Of a stretch of 40,352 nucleotides of DNA, positions 17,516 through 26,327 are shown piece by piece; the stretch's first letter is position 1; each line of letters opens with the position of its first letter. Under the pieces are notes generated by a model. The model had not been told where the DNA came from and searched no databases. It saw only the letters and a list, made by a program, of their open reading frames with translations. The translations under genes were made by a program, and so were the position numbers. Location: the NCBI RefSeq assembly GCF_900182915.1, contig NZ_FXUG01000028.1, forward strand, positions 1-40,352. The letters are read 5' to 3'. The DNA comes from Neorhodopirellula lusitana. Its GTDB lineage: Bacteria > Planctomycetota > Planctomycetia > Pirellulales > Pirellulaceae.

Positions 17516-17944
17516 ATGTTAGCAACACGATTGGAACCTTGGAGCGAATTGAATCGACTTAGCCGTGAAATGGACCGGCTTTTCAGCGGCAACCGGCAAG
17601 GCGGGACCATTGGCACCGTCAGCTTTCCTGCGTTGAACGTTTGGGAAGATGATGCCAACGTCCATGCCGAAGCCGAACTTCCTGGCTTCGCTTTAGACGA
17701 CCTGGAAATCTATGTGATGGACAACCAACTGACGATCAAAGGCGAACGTCGACTGCCCGAGCACGAAGGTGGTAAGTGGCATCGGCAAGAACGGGGATAT
17801 GGCCAGTTCAGTCGAATGATCGAACTGCCTAGTGGCATCAATGCGGAAGGCGTGTCCGCCGAACTCAAAGACGGTGTACTGCTCGTCACGCTGCCCAAGA
17901 CGGAAGCGGTCAAGCCACGTCGCATCGAAGTGAAAGCGAGCTGA
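17516..17944 (+). CDS. Hsp20 / small heat-shock protein (first copy)
   Basis: A 142-residue small heat-shock chaperone that binds unfolding proteins and prevents aggregation in the cytoplasm. An N-terminal arm (LEPWSELNRLSREMDRLFSG) is followed by the alpha-crystallin domain from about residue 38. That domain contains FALDDLEIYVMDNQLTIKGER and AELKDGVLLVTLPK, and the C-terminal tail RRIEVKAS has the I-x-V anchoring motif. The ATG at 17516 is set by the strong ribosome-binding site AAAAGGAGC eight bases upstream; an in-frame start at 17489 would overrun that site. It is driven by a sigma-54-type promoter and followed 148 bp later by a second Hsp20 gene. Confidence 0.95.
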   Translation: MLATRLEPWSELNRLSREMDRLFSGNRQGGTIGTVSFPALNVWEDDANVHAEAELPGFALDDLEIYVMDNQLTIKGERRLPEHEGGKWHRQERGYGQFSRMIELPSGINAEGVSAELKDGVLLVTLPKTEAVKPRRIEVKAS

Positions 17945-18005
17945 TCGGACCCTCACTGTCGGTGACCTCGCGTTGGGTACCGGTATTTGCGGTGGCCCAC
18001 GCGAG

Positions 18006-18022
18006 GCATCGTGACACGATGC
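18006..18022. promoter_or_regulatory. Short hairpin between the two Hsp20 genes
   Basis: GCATCGT (18006-18012) and ACGATGC (18016-18022) form a 7-bp perfect stem with a 3-base loop, about 70 bp upstream of the second Hsp20 gene. It could be an attenuator, processing site or temperature-sensitive leader; the evidence is weak. Confidence 0.35.
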
Positions 18023-18092
18023 GACATCCTCGAACCATTACATCGAAATTACAGAAACCGAGATTTCAAGCACAAATATTGGGAGAAGAATC

Positions 18093-18509
18093 ATGAGCAA
18101 TACCATGACCACAGCCAATCCACGTGAAGCCCAAAACGAGAACAATCTACAGAATGATTCCCACAACGGCCAATCGTCTCGTCCGACTTTTCAACCGCGA
18201 TTTGATATTTGGGAAGGTGACGACGAACTGGTTTTGTACGGGGATCTTCCTGGCGTGAACCGTGACGACCTGGATATCAACTTTGAAAATCGACAACTCA
18301 CGATTCACGGTCGAGTCGAACGTTGCCACGATGGCAAAAACACCTTGATGGGTGAGTACGGTGTTGGAGATTTCCAGCGTTCATTCACGATCGGAGACGC
18401 AATCAACAGCGAAGCCATCTCGGCCGAACTGCGTGATGGCGTGCTCACCCTGCATCTACCAAAATCGGATCGAGCGAAGCCTCGTCGCATCGAAGTGAAA
18501 GCGAACTAG
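18093..18509 (+). CDS. Hsp20 / small heat-shock protein (second copy)
   Basis: A 138-residue small heat-shock protein. A polar, Asn/Gln-rich N-terminal arm (about 1-35) replaces the amphipathic arm of the first copy. The alpha-crystallin domain follows (FDIWEGDDELVLYGDLPGV, then AELRDGVLTLHLPK) and the tail RRIEVKAN has the I-x-V motif. A GGGAGAAG ribosome-binding site precedes the start. The last 30 or so bases are almost identical to the end of the upstream copy, suggesting tandem duplication or gene conversion with divergence of the N-terminal arms, which set client range and oligomer form. Confidence 0.95.
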   Translation: MSNTMTTANPREAQNENNLQNDSHNGQSSRPTFQPRFDIWEGDDELVLYGDLPGVNRDDLDINFENRQLTIHGRVERCHDGKNTLMGEYGVGDFQRSFTIGDAINSEAISAELRDGVLTLHLPKSDRAKPRRIEVKAN

Positions 18510-19191
18510 CTCGCCGTAATCCGGCATCTTCTGTCGCGATTGAGCTAAGCGAGTGTGACCTTTGAAGTTGCGCACCAATCCCTAACAACGCAAGTCGCTG
18601 CGTCCGCACCGCAAGCCCCAACGCTGCGGTGTGGACTTTCAAACAAGCACACGCTCAACCGTTTCCGACCAAAGGACAAGAGACAGGAAAGCCGATAGCA
18701 AGTTGTGCCAGCGTACCCAACCCGCGAGCCACAACTACACCCTCATCAACCCGTTTCAAAGGCAAGAAGGAACGAGGGAACACGCCGGCTGACTTCATTG
18801 CGTCGATTCAAATGCTCGCCCCATTTCGATTCGCGGTTTTAGCGTTAGGCGTAAGCCCTTCGGTTGCAAGTGGCTCATCTTCGCAGCTCCGGAAAACAGA
18901 CGCGTTGTCTTGAGTTCATTCCTCGGTCAACCACAGTGAGCCTGGCAGTCACTAAAGAAAAATATTGTTAAGAACATTGAACTAGGAAACGAGCCGGAAA
19001 CTCAGTGCTCCTCCGTGTCTTTGTGGTTCCATTTGCTTTCACAACATAGTGCTGCGACTTGACCAAAAACGTCTTTCACGACTCGAAGACTAAATCAGTC
19101 AACGTACATTCTGTCCATTGCCGCGAGTGGATCTCCTTTTCAAAAACCGCAACACCGCGACTCAGGTGCATCGTTATGGCTTTCATTCTCG
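18510..19191. other. Gene-free region after Hsp20 genes
   Basis: No credible gene; the frame at 18629-18913 has no family features. Genes on either side converge here (Hsp20 plus, secreted protein minus), but I see no strong terminator hairpin. Confidence 0.5.
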
Positions 19192-19662
19192 CTAGATCCT
19201 GACGTAGCGTTTCCAAACGATGTGTGTCTTTTTTTCACTATCTGCACGCGAAATAATCAGCGTAGTCGAAGTCTTTTCTGTGTTCACGAGAATCGTATGA
19301 ATCGAAAACGGGCGACCATCGGAATCGTCCGATACCAGCACAGATCGCCCAGCTTGAAGTTGGGCTTTTGTCTCGGCATTAGCGAATTGATCAGGCGTTA
19401 GTTTCGCCTTGTAAAACGCCAGCACCTTTTCGATCGGATCGTCGGTGGTCATCGTCGTCTTGCAGACAAAAGATTGCACGGTTCGATTGCCCTCGCTGTT
19501 CACCGTTGCAGCGTCCGACATCTGAGCGCCGTTCGTTACGGAGTCTGGATACATCCATGGCGAAAGAATCCCCATCAGCGTCAATGGCTCGTCAGCGACT
19601 CCTACCTGGGATCCACCAAAAACACACGTTACAAACAACAGAATCACGGTCTTCAAACGCAT
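19192..19662 (-). CDS. Small secreted protein of unknown function
   Basis: A 156-residue protein with an N-terminal signal peptide (about 1-23, ending GVADEP). I do not recognise the mature domain. It has a mix of predicted strands and one helical stretch (PIEKVLAFYKAKLTPDQFANAE) reminiscent of small periplasmic proteins in which a conserved FYK sits in a helix, followed by three or four strands (RSVLVSDDSDGRPFSIHTILVN, STTLIISRA, IVWKRYVRI). It lies alone, downstream of the sulfatase at 19954 on the same strand. Confidence 0.7.
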   Translation of the reverse strand: MRLKTVILLFVTCVFGGSQVGVADEPLTLMGILSPWMYPDSVTNGAQMSDAATVNSEGNRTVQSFVCKTTMTTDDPIEKVLAFYKAKLTPDQFANAETKAQLQAGRSVLVSDDSDGRPFSIHTILVNTEKTSTTLIISRADSEKKTHIVWKRYVRI

Positions 19663-19953
19663 TTTGGAATTCTCACAGGAAAGTAAGTCGCCACATGCCG
19701 AGTTGATCAGCGTGGCAGCACCACTGTTCGGGAACTTCAGACATCACGAGCGGCGGAGGGTGGAGAGTTCATTCTAACAGGTATCGCGAACCGCCTACCT
19801 TGCTTCTCATCCCCCACGTTGCTTGTGGACAATCTCGATAGCACGGCGTCCTAGCTTCCAGCCGCAGTTGACAAGAACACTGTGGCTGGTGGCCACAGCC
19901 GCTACACAAGCAACTTACGGCATTGTGCAAAATGCTCTTCTGTGTCTTGTTGA

Positions 19954-21399
19954 TCAGTCGTCCTTTTCCGTTTCGAAATCGTCGTCTGTTCGCGGCATCC
20001 GCGCTTTCACGTCGGTCAGCCACCGACTGAGCTTGATTCGAAGTCGTTCGGCCAGTTCCGGATTGTTTTGGATCACACTGGTTTGTTCTTGTGGATCAGT
20101 TCTGACATTGAACAAGGCATCAGCCGTTTTCCCATAGCCTCGATAGAACTTCCAATCACCCTCCAGAATGCTGCTGCCCATCGCGTACTGAATGCCTTTG
20201 CGATGGTGAGGAAAATGCCAGTACAGGGAATCCCGATCCAAACTTTCCGCACCCGTATAGAGAGGTGTCAGATCTTTTCCTTCTAGACCTTCGATGGTGG
20301 ATGCATCGCCACCGGCTGCGTTCACAAAGGTTGGGAAGAAATCTGGACTGGTCACCGGCACATCGCATCGCGATCCCGGCTCGATAACACCCGGCCAGCA
20401 TACCGCCATCGGAACCCGCAAACCGCCTTCCAGCAAGGATCCCTTTTTCTCGGCGAGCCCGACGGTGGGACGGTCTCCACCGTTGTCGGAATAGAAAACG
20501 ACTAGTGTGTTTTCTGCGGTGCCGGTCTGGTCCAGTGCGTCGAGTACTTTGCCGACAGCCATGTCCATGCTTTGCAGCATTGCGTGGTAAGCACTGCCAC
20601 CATTCTTCTTGACCAGATCCGCAGGGGCCTTGATCGGCGTGTGCACCGAATACAGCCAAAGCGTCACGTGAAAGGGGCTAGCCGAGTTCGCCTCGATGTA
20701 GGCGGCCGCTTCATCACCAAGACGGTCAGTCAGATACTCGCCTCGTTTTCGATTCGGTATCGTGCCATTTCGGAAAGGATCAAACCATGATCGTGGCTGC
20801 CCGTAAGCGCAGCCGCCCAGGTTGCTGTCGAATCCGTAATGCTCGGGGTGCCATTCACTGTTGATGATTCCATCCGCCGCGTTCTTAGACCCCTCGCCGG
20901 CCAAGTGCCACTTACCGAAAAAGGCGGTTGAGTATCCCAGCTGCTTCAGTTCGCGAGCGTAACTCGGAGCCTCGCCGGGAATGAAAACGCGTGACTCGGC
21001 ATCGATCGCTCCACCGGTTCCTCGTCCGCCGATCTGTTTCAGATACTTGTCCTGCCCCATCCCGGGTGCATGAGTGGTGTAGCCAACTTTTGCGGGTGAC
21101 ATTCCTGTCAGGCAGCTCGCACGGGTCGGCGAGCAAACTGGCGCAGCTGCGTAAGCTCGACTGAAAACCATCCCGCGATTGGCAAGTCGTTCCAGGTTCG
21201 GAGTATGGATAGCAGCTTCAGTCCCGTCGAAGTCGACCCACCCCGGTCCCAGATCATCGGCCATGATGAAGACAATATTGGGTTTCGCGTCTTGGTTGTT
21301 CTCAACTGAACGTGACTGGGCATCCACTGAGGCACCATTCCAAGCGGCTAGCCCCAAAGCGAAAACAATGATCCGCAATCGATTCATAGTCTCATTCAT
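19954..21399 (-). CDS. Secreted sulfatase
   Basis: A 481-residue type I sulfatase. A signal peptide covers about residues 1-28. NIVFIMADDLGPGWVDFDG holds the metal Asp pair at 48-49, and the catalytic motif CSPTRASCLTG begins at Cys89, the formylglycine precursor. GKWHLAGEG and FYSDNGGDRP supply further active-site and metal residues. The motif order and length are complete. The C-terminal YRGYGKTADALFNVRTDPQEQT segment is the usual closing strand of arylsulfatase-like enzymes. The substrate is not predictable. It lies between an unknown secreted protein and the large kinase, with a palindromic repeat in its upstream region. Confidence 0.93.
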   Translation of the reverse strand: MNETMNRLRIIVFALGLAAWNGASVDAQSRSVENNQDAKPNIVFIMADDLGPGWVDFDGTEAAIHTPNLERLANRGMVFSRAYAAAPVCSPTRASCLTGMSPAKVGYTTHAPGMGQDKYLKQIGGRGTGGAIDAESRVFIPGEAPSYARELKQLGYSTAFFGKWHLAGEGSKNAADGIINSEWHPEHYGFDSNLGGCAYGQPRSWFDPFRNGTIPNRKRGEYLTDRLGDEAAAYIEANSASPFHVTLWLYSVHTPIKAPADLVKKNGGSAYHAMLQSMDMAVGKVLDALDQTGTAENTLVVFYSDNGGDRPTVGLAEKKGSLLEGGLRVPMAVCWPGVIEPGSRCDVPVTSPDFFPTFVNAAGGDASTIEGLEGKDLTPLYTGAESLDRDSLYWHFPHHRKGIQYAMGSSILEGDWKFYRGYGKTADALFNVRTDPQEQTSVIQNNPELAERLRIKLSRWLTDVKARMPRTDDDFETEKDD

Positions 21400-21890
21400 A
21401 TGTTGAGTAAAAGGAAAACAAGTCTCAGGTTGACGTTCGGCATTTGTTGCTCACAACCACTGCACCACGATCGGACAACACGATATGCGGTGTTCTCGAA
21501 TGGGCGAACAAGAGGCAGCGTTTCGCTACGCAAAGAAGACAAGACAAAGGACCCCATGTCGCCTCACTAGCCAGGTTGTCACACCGACACTCTACAATAG
21601 TCTGAAACAGCCATGTTGATTGCACTCAAACACTGGATACGAAGCGCCACTCTAGTCTTGGCGTCACGGGTTTGAGGAGAACGCAAATCGACGCCAACTA
21701 ATACCAAGAAGAATGAAGAAATCGGATCCCTGACATCGCCTTCCGCCCATGGTGAATCCTCCAGTTTTTGGCCGTGCGGCGCATCAACATCACCGTAGTG
21801 GATCTTATTGGAGAGCCTGGTGCTGACGGACCTTTGACAAGATCCACGACGGTGGCACTGAAGTCATCTGATGATTAGATGTCGTTGAGC
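21400..21890. other. Intergenic region with palindromic repeat
   Basis: No gene. It should hold the promoter of the sulfatase at 21399 and contains the palindrome at 21791-21854. Confidence 0.5.
21791..21854. terminator. 16-bp near-perfect palindrome after kinase gene
   Basis: Arms 21791-21806 and 21839-21854 are inverted with a single mismatch. The outer sequence GTAGTGGATCTT is shared with the palindrome at 8109-8168. It lies just beyond the stop of the minus-strand kinase gene and upstream of a sulfatase, the same placement as the other copy. No T-run. Confidence 0.6.
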
Positions 21891-24800
21891 TCATTGGGAA
21901 ATCAGGTCACCGGCTTTGGGGCGTACGAGCGATGCCCGGTCGGCCTCGTTGCTCCAGCCAAATCGTTCCTGGAACTCAACTGGCGTGTAGGTTTGGTTGG
22001 AGCCGTCTTCGAGCAGGACTGTGTAGACCAAGTGAGAGTCGATCGATTCGCTGCCGCGATAATGACCGTCCGCTCCGACCGTGACCCACTGCTCATCGGA
22101 GATCTTGCCAAAGAGAACGCCCGTCCGGCGAAACGTTTTTCCATCGAAAAACCTGGTTCCCATTTGCGAGCAGTTGTGGCCGATTCCGCCACAGAAAAAA
22201 TATTTGCCATCGCTAGACCAGAAGAAATTCTGGCCCGTCTGCTCGTCTTGTTGCGTTGTCTGTGCGTCATGAGTGAGCAACGAGGTTGACCATGCATCGG
22301 TGGTTACCACCAAGTCTTCTTGATTGTCTGCACAGACAATTCCTCGCAAGGCCTTGTGATGTTCAATCTTGGCAATCGTTTCCGGGGCCCACGTGTCTAG
22401 CGGCAAGCGAACGACCTGTTGAAATAGACCTAGGAAGATACTGCTGCCGTCGCTGGACCAATCCAATAAAGAGCTCCCCAAACGCTGAACGGATTCGAAT
22501 TCTCGACGAACGGCGGGAAAGCGTTTTTCTCGCTCGATCGTTCCCGTGGACACACTCCAAAGTCGCACCTTCTTGTCCGCGGCAAGTGTGATCACTTGGG
22601 TACCATCCGGAGAAATCTCTGCACACCACACCGCCACAGGGTGCTGCAGTTGTCTCTCTTCATTGTCTGCCGTCATCGGATACACATGAACCATTGAGCC
22701 TTCACGTCGCAGCAGCCACCGACCAGCACGGTCGGCGCGATAGAAGTCAGAGCGTTCAGCGATGGTCCATTTGGCGATTGGTAAGGATCCATTGCGAGGC
22801 ATCACGACAAGCTGATCGTGGTCGCTCTCGTAGGCAAACCATCGTCCGTTAAAGTCCGCGATCACTAAATCGCCTTGACTGTTATCAATTGTCTCGACCA
22901 ACTCACCGCTAGGAATGCTAAAGATTCGATCTCCACATACCAAGCGACGCCCACGATCAATCGGCATCGTGGTGCCCCTATGGTGCAATCCAGTTTCGAT
23001 GTGATGATCGTCACCATCACCTACCTTGGTCGTGTCGAAGATTCTTAGATCATGCAAATGGCCTAGGGCGATGTCATTACCGTTTCCAACGTAACTTGCC
23101 TCGCTCACCAGGTAGTCGAAATCATGGCGTTTGATCAGTTTTCCGGTGGGAGCCCAGTACCGTTCCAAACTATTGGTTGGTTCGGATTCTCCACTAACTC
23201 CACTGACCATAAATTCCGAGCGATGCGGATGCCAGCTCAGGTTCCAAATCACGGGAATGTCGGTTTCGATGGTTCCCAAGAATTGACGACTAGCAAAATC
23301 CCAAAGATAGACGGACGATCCGGCGTAACCGGCCACTAGCTGGCCGTCGTGTGAGAACGAAACGAAATGGGAGATGTATTCGCCTCCCGTGGTTTCGTCC
23401 GGCAGCAACGTCGCGACTTGCGATCGAGCAGCAACATCAAAAATGGCGGGACCTTCGGAGGATTTGGTGACAAGATATTGACTGTCAGCCGACCAGGCAA
23501 ACTTGCCTTGAGTTTCTGGTTCAACATTCAGTTGACGCCGACGATCATCATCGAGTGACACGATGTCAATGGTCCCCAGTTCTCCGTCCAGAGCGATCAT
23601 ACGGCCGTCGGGAGACCACGCCAGGCAGCCCACCTTGAAAGGTAGGCGAACATGAATCACGCAGCGACCGCTTTCGACATCCCAGATTCGCAGCACGGGA
23701 TCGCTGAACTTCGCGGAACGGCGGTTCTTGGTCGCCAGGTAACGACCACAGGGCGAAAAGGAATGTGTCTTTGGTACGGTCCCAAAGTGACCCATCAGGA
23801 TGTTTTTTAAACGACCTTCGTTATCCCACAACCGAACACCACCATCATTGCTGCTGGTCGCCAATTGTTGCCCATCAGGATGGCGTAAAATTTGAGTCAC
23901 CTTGCCATAGTGCGACCGCAGCTCGACCGACCAACTGCGCACACCCGCGATCGGGACTGGTTGACTGACCGTGGCCATCGGCGAAATCGGCTCACCGGGT
24001 TTCACCTTCGTTGGCAATGGCTCATACGACGCGAACGCCCGGACCAATTGCGATGGCGTTGCTGAGAAGACGGGTTTGGCAGCCGAGGACAACTCCGGTG
24101 GGTGATCGAACGAGGAGATTGCGGGCTCATCAGGTATCGCGGGCTCGTCAGATATCAGGATGTTGGCTGTACTCGATTTGCCGCCAAACCTTTCCGGCGC
24201 AAACACCGTGCCCACCAGACCGAAAACTAAAACCGCAGCCGCGATCCAGAGCCTCCTTTTCGGAGCATACCAAGCTGAGGAACGCGAGCGGTCGGAGGCG
24301 TTCGAAGCTGTGTCTCGCCGGATCTGTTCCAAACGCTGGGTGACGGTCTCCGCATCGATGGGTCGCTGCTCGGGGTCCTTCGCCATCAAATCGGAAGCGA
24401 GATCGGACATTTCTTGACTGACCCCTTCGACCGTCTCGGCTAATGGCGGAACAGGTTCGCAAGTGATGGCCTGGAGAGTTTGCTCGACCGAATCACGGCG
24501 GAATGGCGACCCGCCTGAAATCATTTCATAGATAACGATGCCGAGGGCAAACAAATCGCTCGCGTACGTTAAAGCCTGTCTCCTGGTCTGCTCGGGGGAC
24601 ATGAATTGCGGCGTACCGACTAGCGGAGTCTTCTTGCTGGCGTCACTGATCGTATCGAATTCACTGGCAACACCGAAATCTAGCAAGCAAGCACGATTGG
24701 TGTCTTCGCGGAGGAAAACATTGGCCGGCTTCAGATCACGGTGAATCAAGCCGGCTTGGTGGACCGCGGTCAAGCCTGACGTGATTTCGCGAGCAACCTG

Positions 24801-25490
24801 CAGTGACACTGACAGGGGTAGGCGTTTCTCGCGTTGGATTCGTCGATGCAGCGTCTCACCACGCAGCCGGGGCATCACAAAATAAGGTTCGTCTTCGGCG
24901 ATCCCAACATGAAAGATAGGGACGACAAAATCATCGTCGAGTCTCGCGACCGCACGCGCTTCGTTTAAGAACTTGGCGCGATAATTGAAATCATGAGCCT
25001 TGTCGGGCCGCATCACCTTCACGGCCACTTCGCGATGGAGCAACGTGTCCTCGGCCATGTAAACGCGGCCCATGCCGCCCTGGCCGAGAATTCCAATCAG
25101 CTGAAAGTGATCCAACATGCGTGGCAGTTTGGCATCACGGTTACCGAAACCTGCCGTTCCAAGAAGATCGTAGGTGGCTGCATGAGCCGTGCCGCCATCA
25201 GTGGCGCTCGACTCGTTTCCAGAGCGGAAGTCAAAAAGCGTTTGCTTGAGTCGCTCGCTGGCGTTGCCGTTAATTTGGTCCTTTTCCCCGTCCGTTCCCG
25301 ATGCCACGCCGTTCTGCATAAAATGGTTGGGCAATTGGTTTTCGAGAATGTGCAGTGCTTTCGCGGAACAAGCTTCGCAGTCATTGACGTGCGCTTCGAT
25401 CGGTGAGTGATGATCGTTCGCTAAACGTTCTTCCAGCCAAGCTCGAATTTCCCCTAATTCCGGACATTGCCCCTTTTCAATCATGGCCAC
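21891..25490 (-). CDS. Transmembrane Ser/Thr protein kinase with WD40-type propeller
   Basis: A 1199-residue Hanks-type kinase, an enzyme that phosphorylates Ser/Thr of target proteins. N-terminal residues 34-41 form HVNDCEAC, a H-x3-C-x2-C arrangement like the zinc-binding anti-sigma fold. The kinase domain spans about 129-395: GQGGMGRVY loop (136-144), catalytic Lys158, HRDLKPAN (Asp252) and DFG (271-273), all intact. A hydrophobic helix at about 413-432 (AAAVLVFGLVGTVFA) should cross the membrane. The remaining 650 residues contain repeated WD-type blades (LATSSNDGGVRLWDNEG, RIWDVESG, ITLAADKKVRLWSVSTG), presumably extracytoplasmic. It is typical of planctomycete kinases; its usual ECF sigma partner is not adjacent. 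The input signal and target are unknown. Confidence 0.93.
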   Translation of the reverse strand: MAMIEKGQCPELGEIRAWLEERLANDHHSPIEAHVNDCEACSAKALHILENQLPNHFMQNGVASGTDGEKDQINGNASERLKQTLFDFRSGNESSATDGGTAHAATYDLLGTAGFGNRDAKLPRMLDHFQLIGILGQGGMGRVYMAEDTLLHREVAVKVMRPDKAHDFNYRAKFLNEARAVARLDDDFVVPIFHVGIAEDEPYFVMPRLRGETLHRRIQREKRLPLSVSLQVAREITSGLTAVHQAGLIHRDLKPANVFLREDTNRACLLDFGVASEFDTISDASKKTPLVGTPQFMSPEQTRRQALTYASDLFALGIVIYEMISGGSPFRRDSVEQTLQAITCEPVPPLAETVEGVSQEMSDLASDLMAKDPEQRPIDAETVTQRLEQIRRDTASNASDRSRSSAWYAPKRRLWIAAAVLVFGLVGTVFAPERFGGKSSTANILISDEPAIPDEPAISSFDHPPELSSAAKPVFSATPSQLVRAFASYEPLPTKVKPGEPISPMATVSQPVPIAGVRSWSVELRSHYGKVTQILRHPDGQQLATSSNDGGVRLWDNEGRLKNILMGHFGTVPKTHSFSPCGRYLATKNRRSAKFSDPVLRIWDVESGRCVIHVRLPFKVGCLAWSPDGRMIALDGELGTIDIVSLDDDRRRQLNVEPETQGKFAWSADSQYLVTKSSEGPAIFDVAARSQVATLLPDETTGGEYISHFVSFSHDGQLVAGYAGSSVYLWDFASRQFLGTIETDIPVIWNLSWHPHRSEFMVSGVSGESEPTNSLERYWAPTGKLIKRHDFDYLVSEASYVGNGNDIALGHLHDLRIFDTTKVGDGDDHHIETGLHHRGTTMPIDRGRRLVCGDRIFSIPSGELVETIDNSQGDLVIADFNGRWFAYESDHDQLVVMPRNGSLPIAKWTIAERSDFYRADRAGRWLLRREGSMVHVYPMTADNEERQLQHPVAVWCAEISPDGTQVITLAADKKVRLWSVSTGTIEREKRFPAVRREFESVQRLGSSLLDWSSDGSSIFLGLFQQVVRLPLDTWAPETIAKIEHHKALRGIVCADNQEDLVVTTDAWSTSLLTHDAQTTQQDEQTGQNFFWSSDGKYFFCGGIGHNCSQMGTRFFDGKTFRRTGVLFGKISDEQWVTVGADGHYRGSESIDSHLVYTVLLEDGSNQTYTPVEFQERFGWSNEADRASLVRPKAGDLISQ

Positions 25491-26217
25491 AGTTTAGCCA
25501 GAAGGAAGACGGGATAACAGAGACAAATGCTCTGTGTTCAAACGCTCTGTGTTCAAATGCCGTGTGTCCATGTGCCGTGTGATTGACCACTACGCATTTG
25601 ATGGCGAGCGATTCTCTTGATAGCCGCTGAAGCTGTCTTTTCAGGGAAGAAGTGAAAGCGAAGGCGGTCACAGAGATTCGGACCATTGAACAGGCCAATT
25701 CTGGAGCATGCGATGGCGTCGTTCTGGAGGCCTCACGGGCGGAGCTGAAGCGATTGGCAGTCGATCCGGTCGGCAACGTTTCCATGCCGGCGACGTGAAT
25801 CACGATATCCGCGAGAATGCTCCAGTCACCCAAACGTGGACGACAGTGCCGAGAAAAGGGAAATTCAAACTCAGACATCTAAATGGTGTGAACGTCCACG
25901 ACAGTGCATTGTCCATCCTCGACAGTGACCAACACTGGGTGCGAAAGATGTTCATGCCTGCGTGATGATCATTCCGCCCATCAACTCAACTCGATCTGTC
26001 AGGAAAGCCACGCACCTTCCAAATAGACTATTCTCTCTGCAAGTTGCGATGCACCGACCTTTCGGACCCAGCGGTTACAACGCCATTCACCTAGAATGGT
26101 CGTTCCGTGAAACGGCACGGTGAGGTGCACTGGGTTGGGGTTTCCATCGCCACTTCAAAATGGCATGCCTTCCGAGCACCGCAAGAAGCGGTGCAATGTT
26201 CCAGCGTGCACGAATCG
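25491..26217. other. Gene-free region upstream of kinase and glycosidase genes
   Basis: I accept no gene here. A minus-strand frame at 25477-25878 overlaps the kinase start by 14 bp but has no family features and carries short peptide repeats derived from DNA repeats. At 25527-25590 near-tandem 15-bp units containing GCTCTGTGTTCAA and CCGTGTGTCC occur. The promoters of the divergent kinase and glycosidase genes should lie here. Confidence 0.45.
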
Positions 26218-26313
26218 CCCACCTTCCCACCTTCCCACCTTCCCACCTTCCCACCTTCCCACCTTCCCACCTTCCCACCTTCCCACCTTCCCACCTTCCC
26301 ACCTTCCCACCTT
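26218..26313. repeat. 12 tandem copies of an 8-bp unit (CCCACCTT)
   Basis: Ninety-six bases consist of 12 uninterrupted perfect copies of CCCACCTT. The opposite strand is AAGGTGGG repeated, with a GGG tract every 8 bases, which fits a G-quadruplex pattern. The array stops 14 bp before the ATG of the glycosidase at 26328. Short frames reading GKVGRWEG or PTFPPSHL repeats across it are artefacts. Confidence 0.95.
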
Positions 26314-26327
26314 TAAATAAGTAGCAC

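Noticed and set aside
25477..25878. 133-codon minus-strand frame overlapping the kinase start by 14 bp, tempting as an upstream partner gene
   Set aside because: No sigma-factor or other family motif, no signal peptide, and a tail of peptide repeats (HRAFEHRAF type) that simply translates a short DNA repeat.
26218..26313. CRISPR-like array
   Set aside because: The units are 8 bp, perfectly contiguous and without spacers, so it is a simple tandem repeat.
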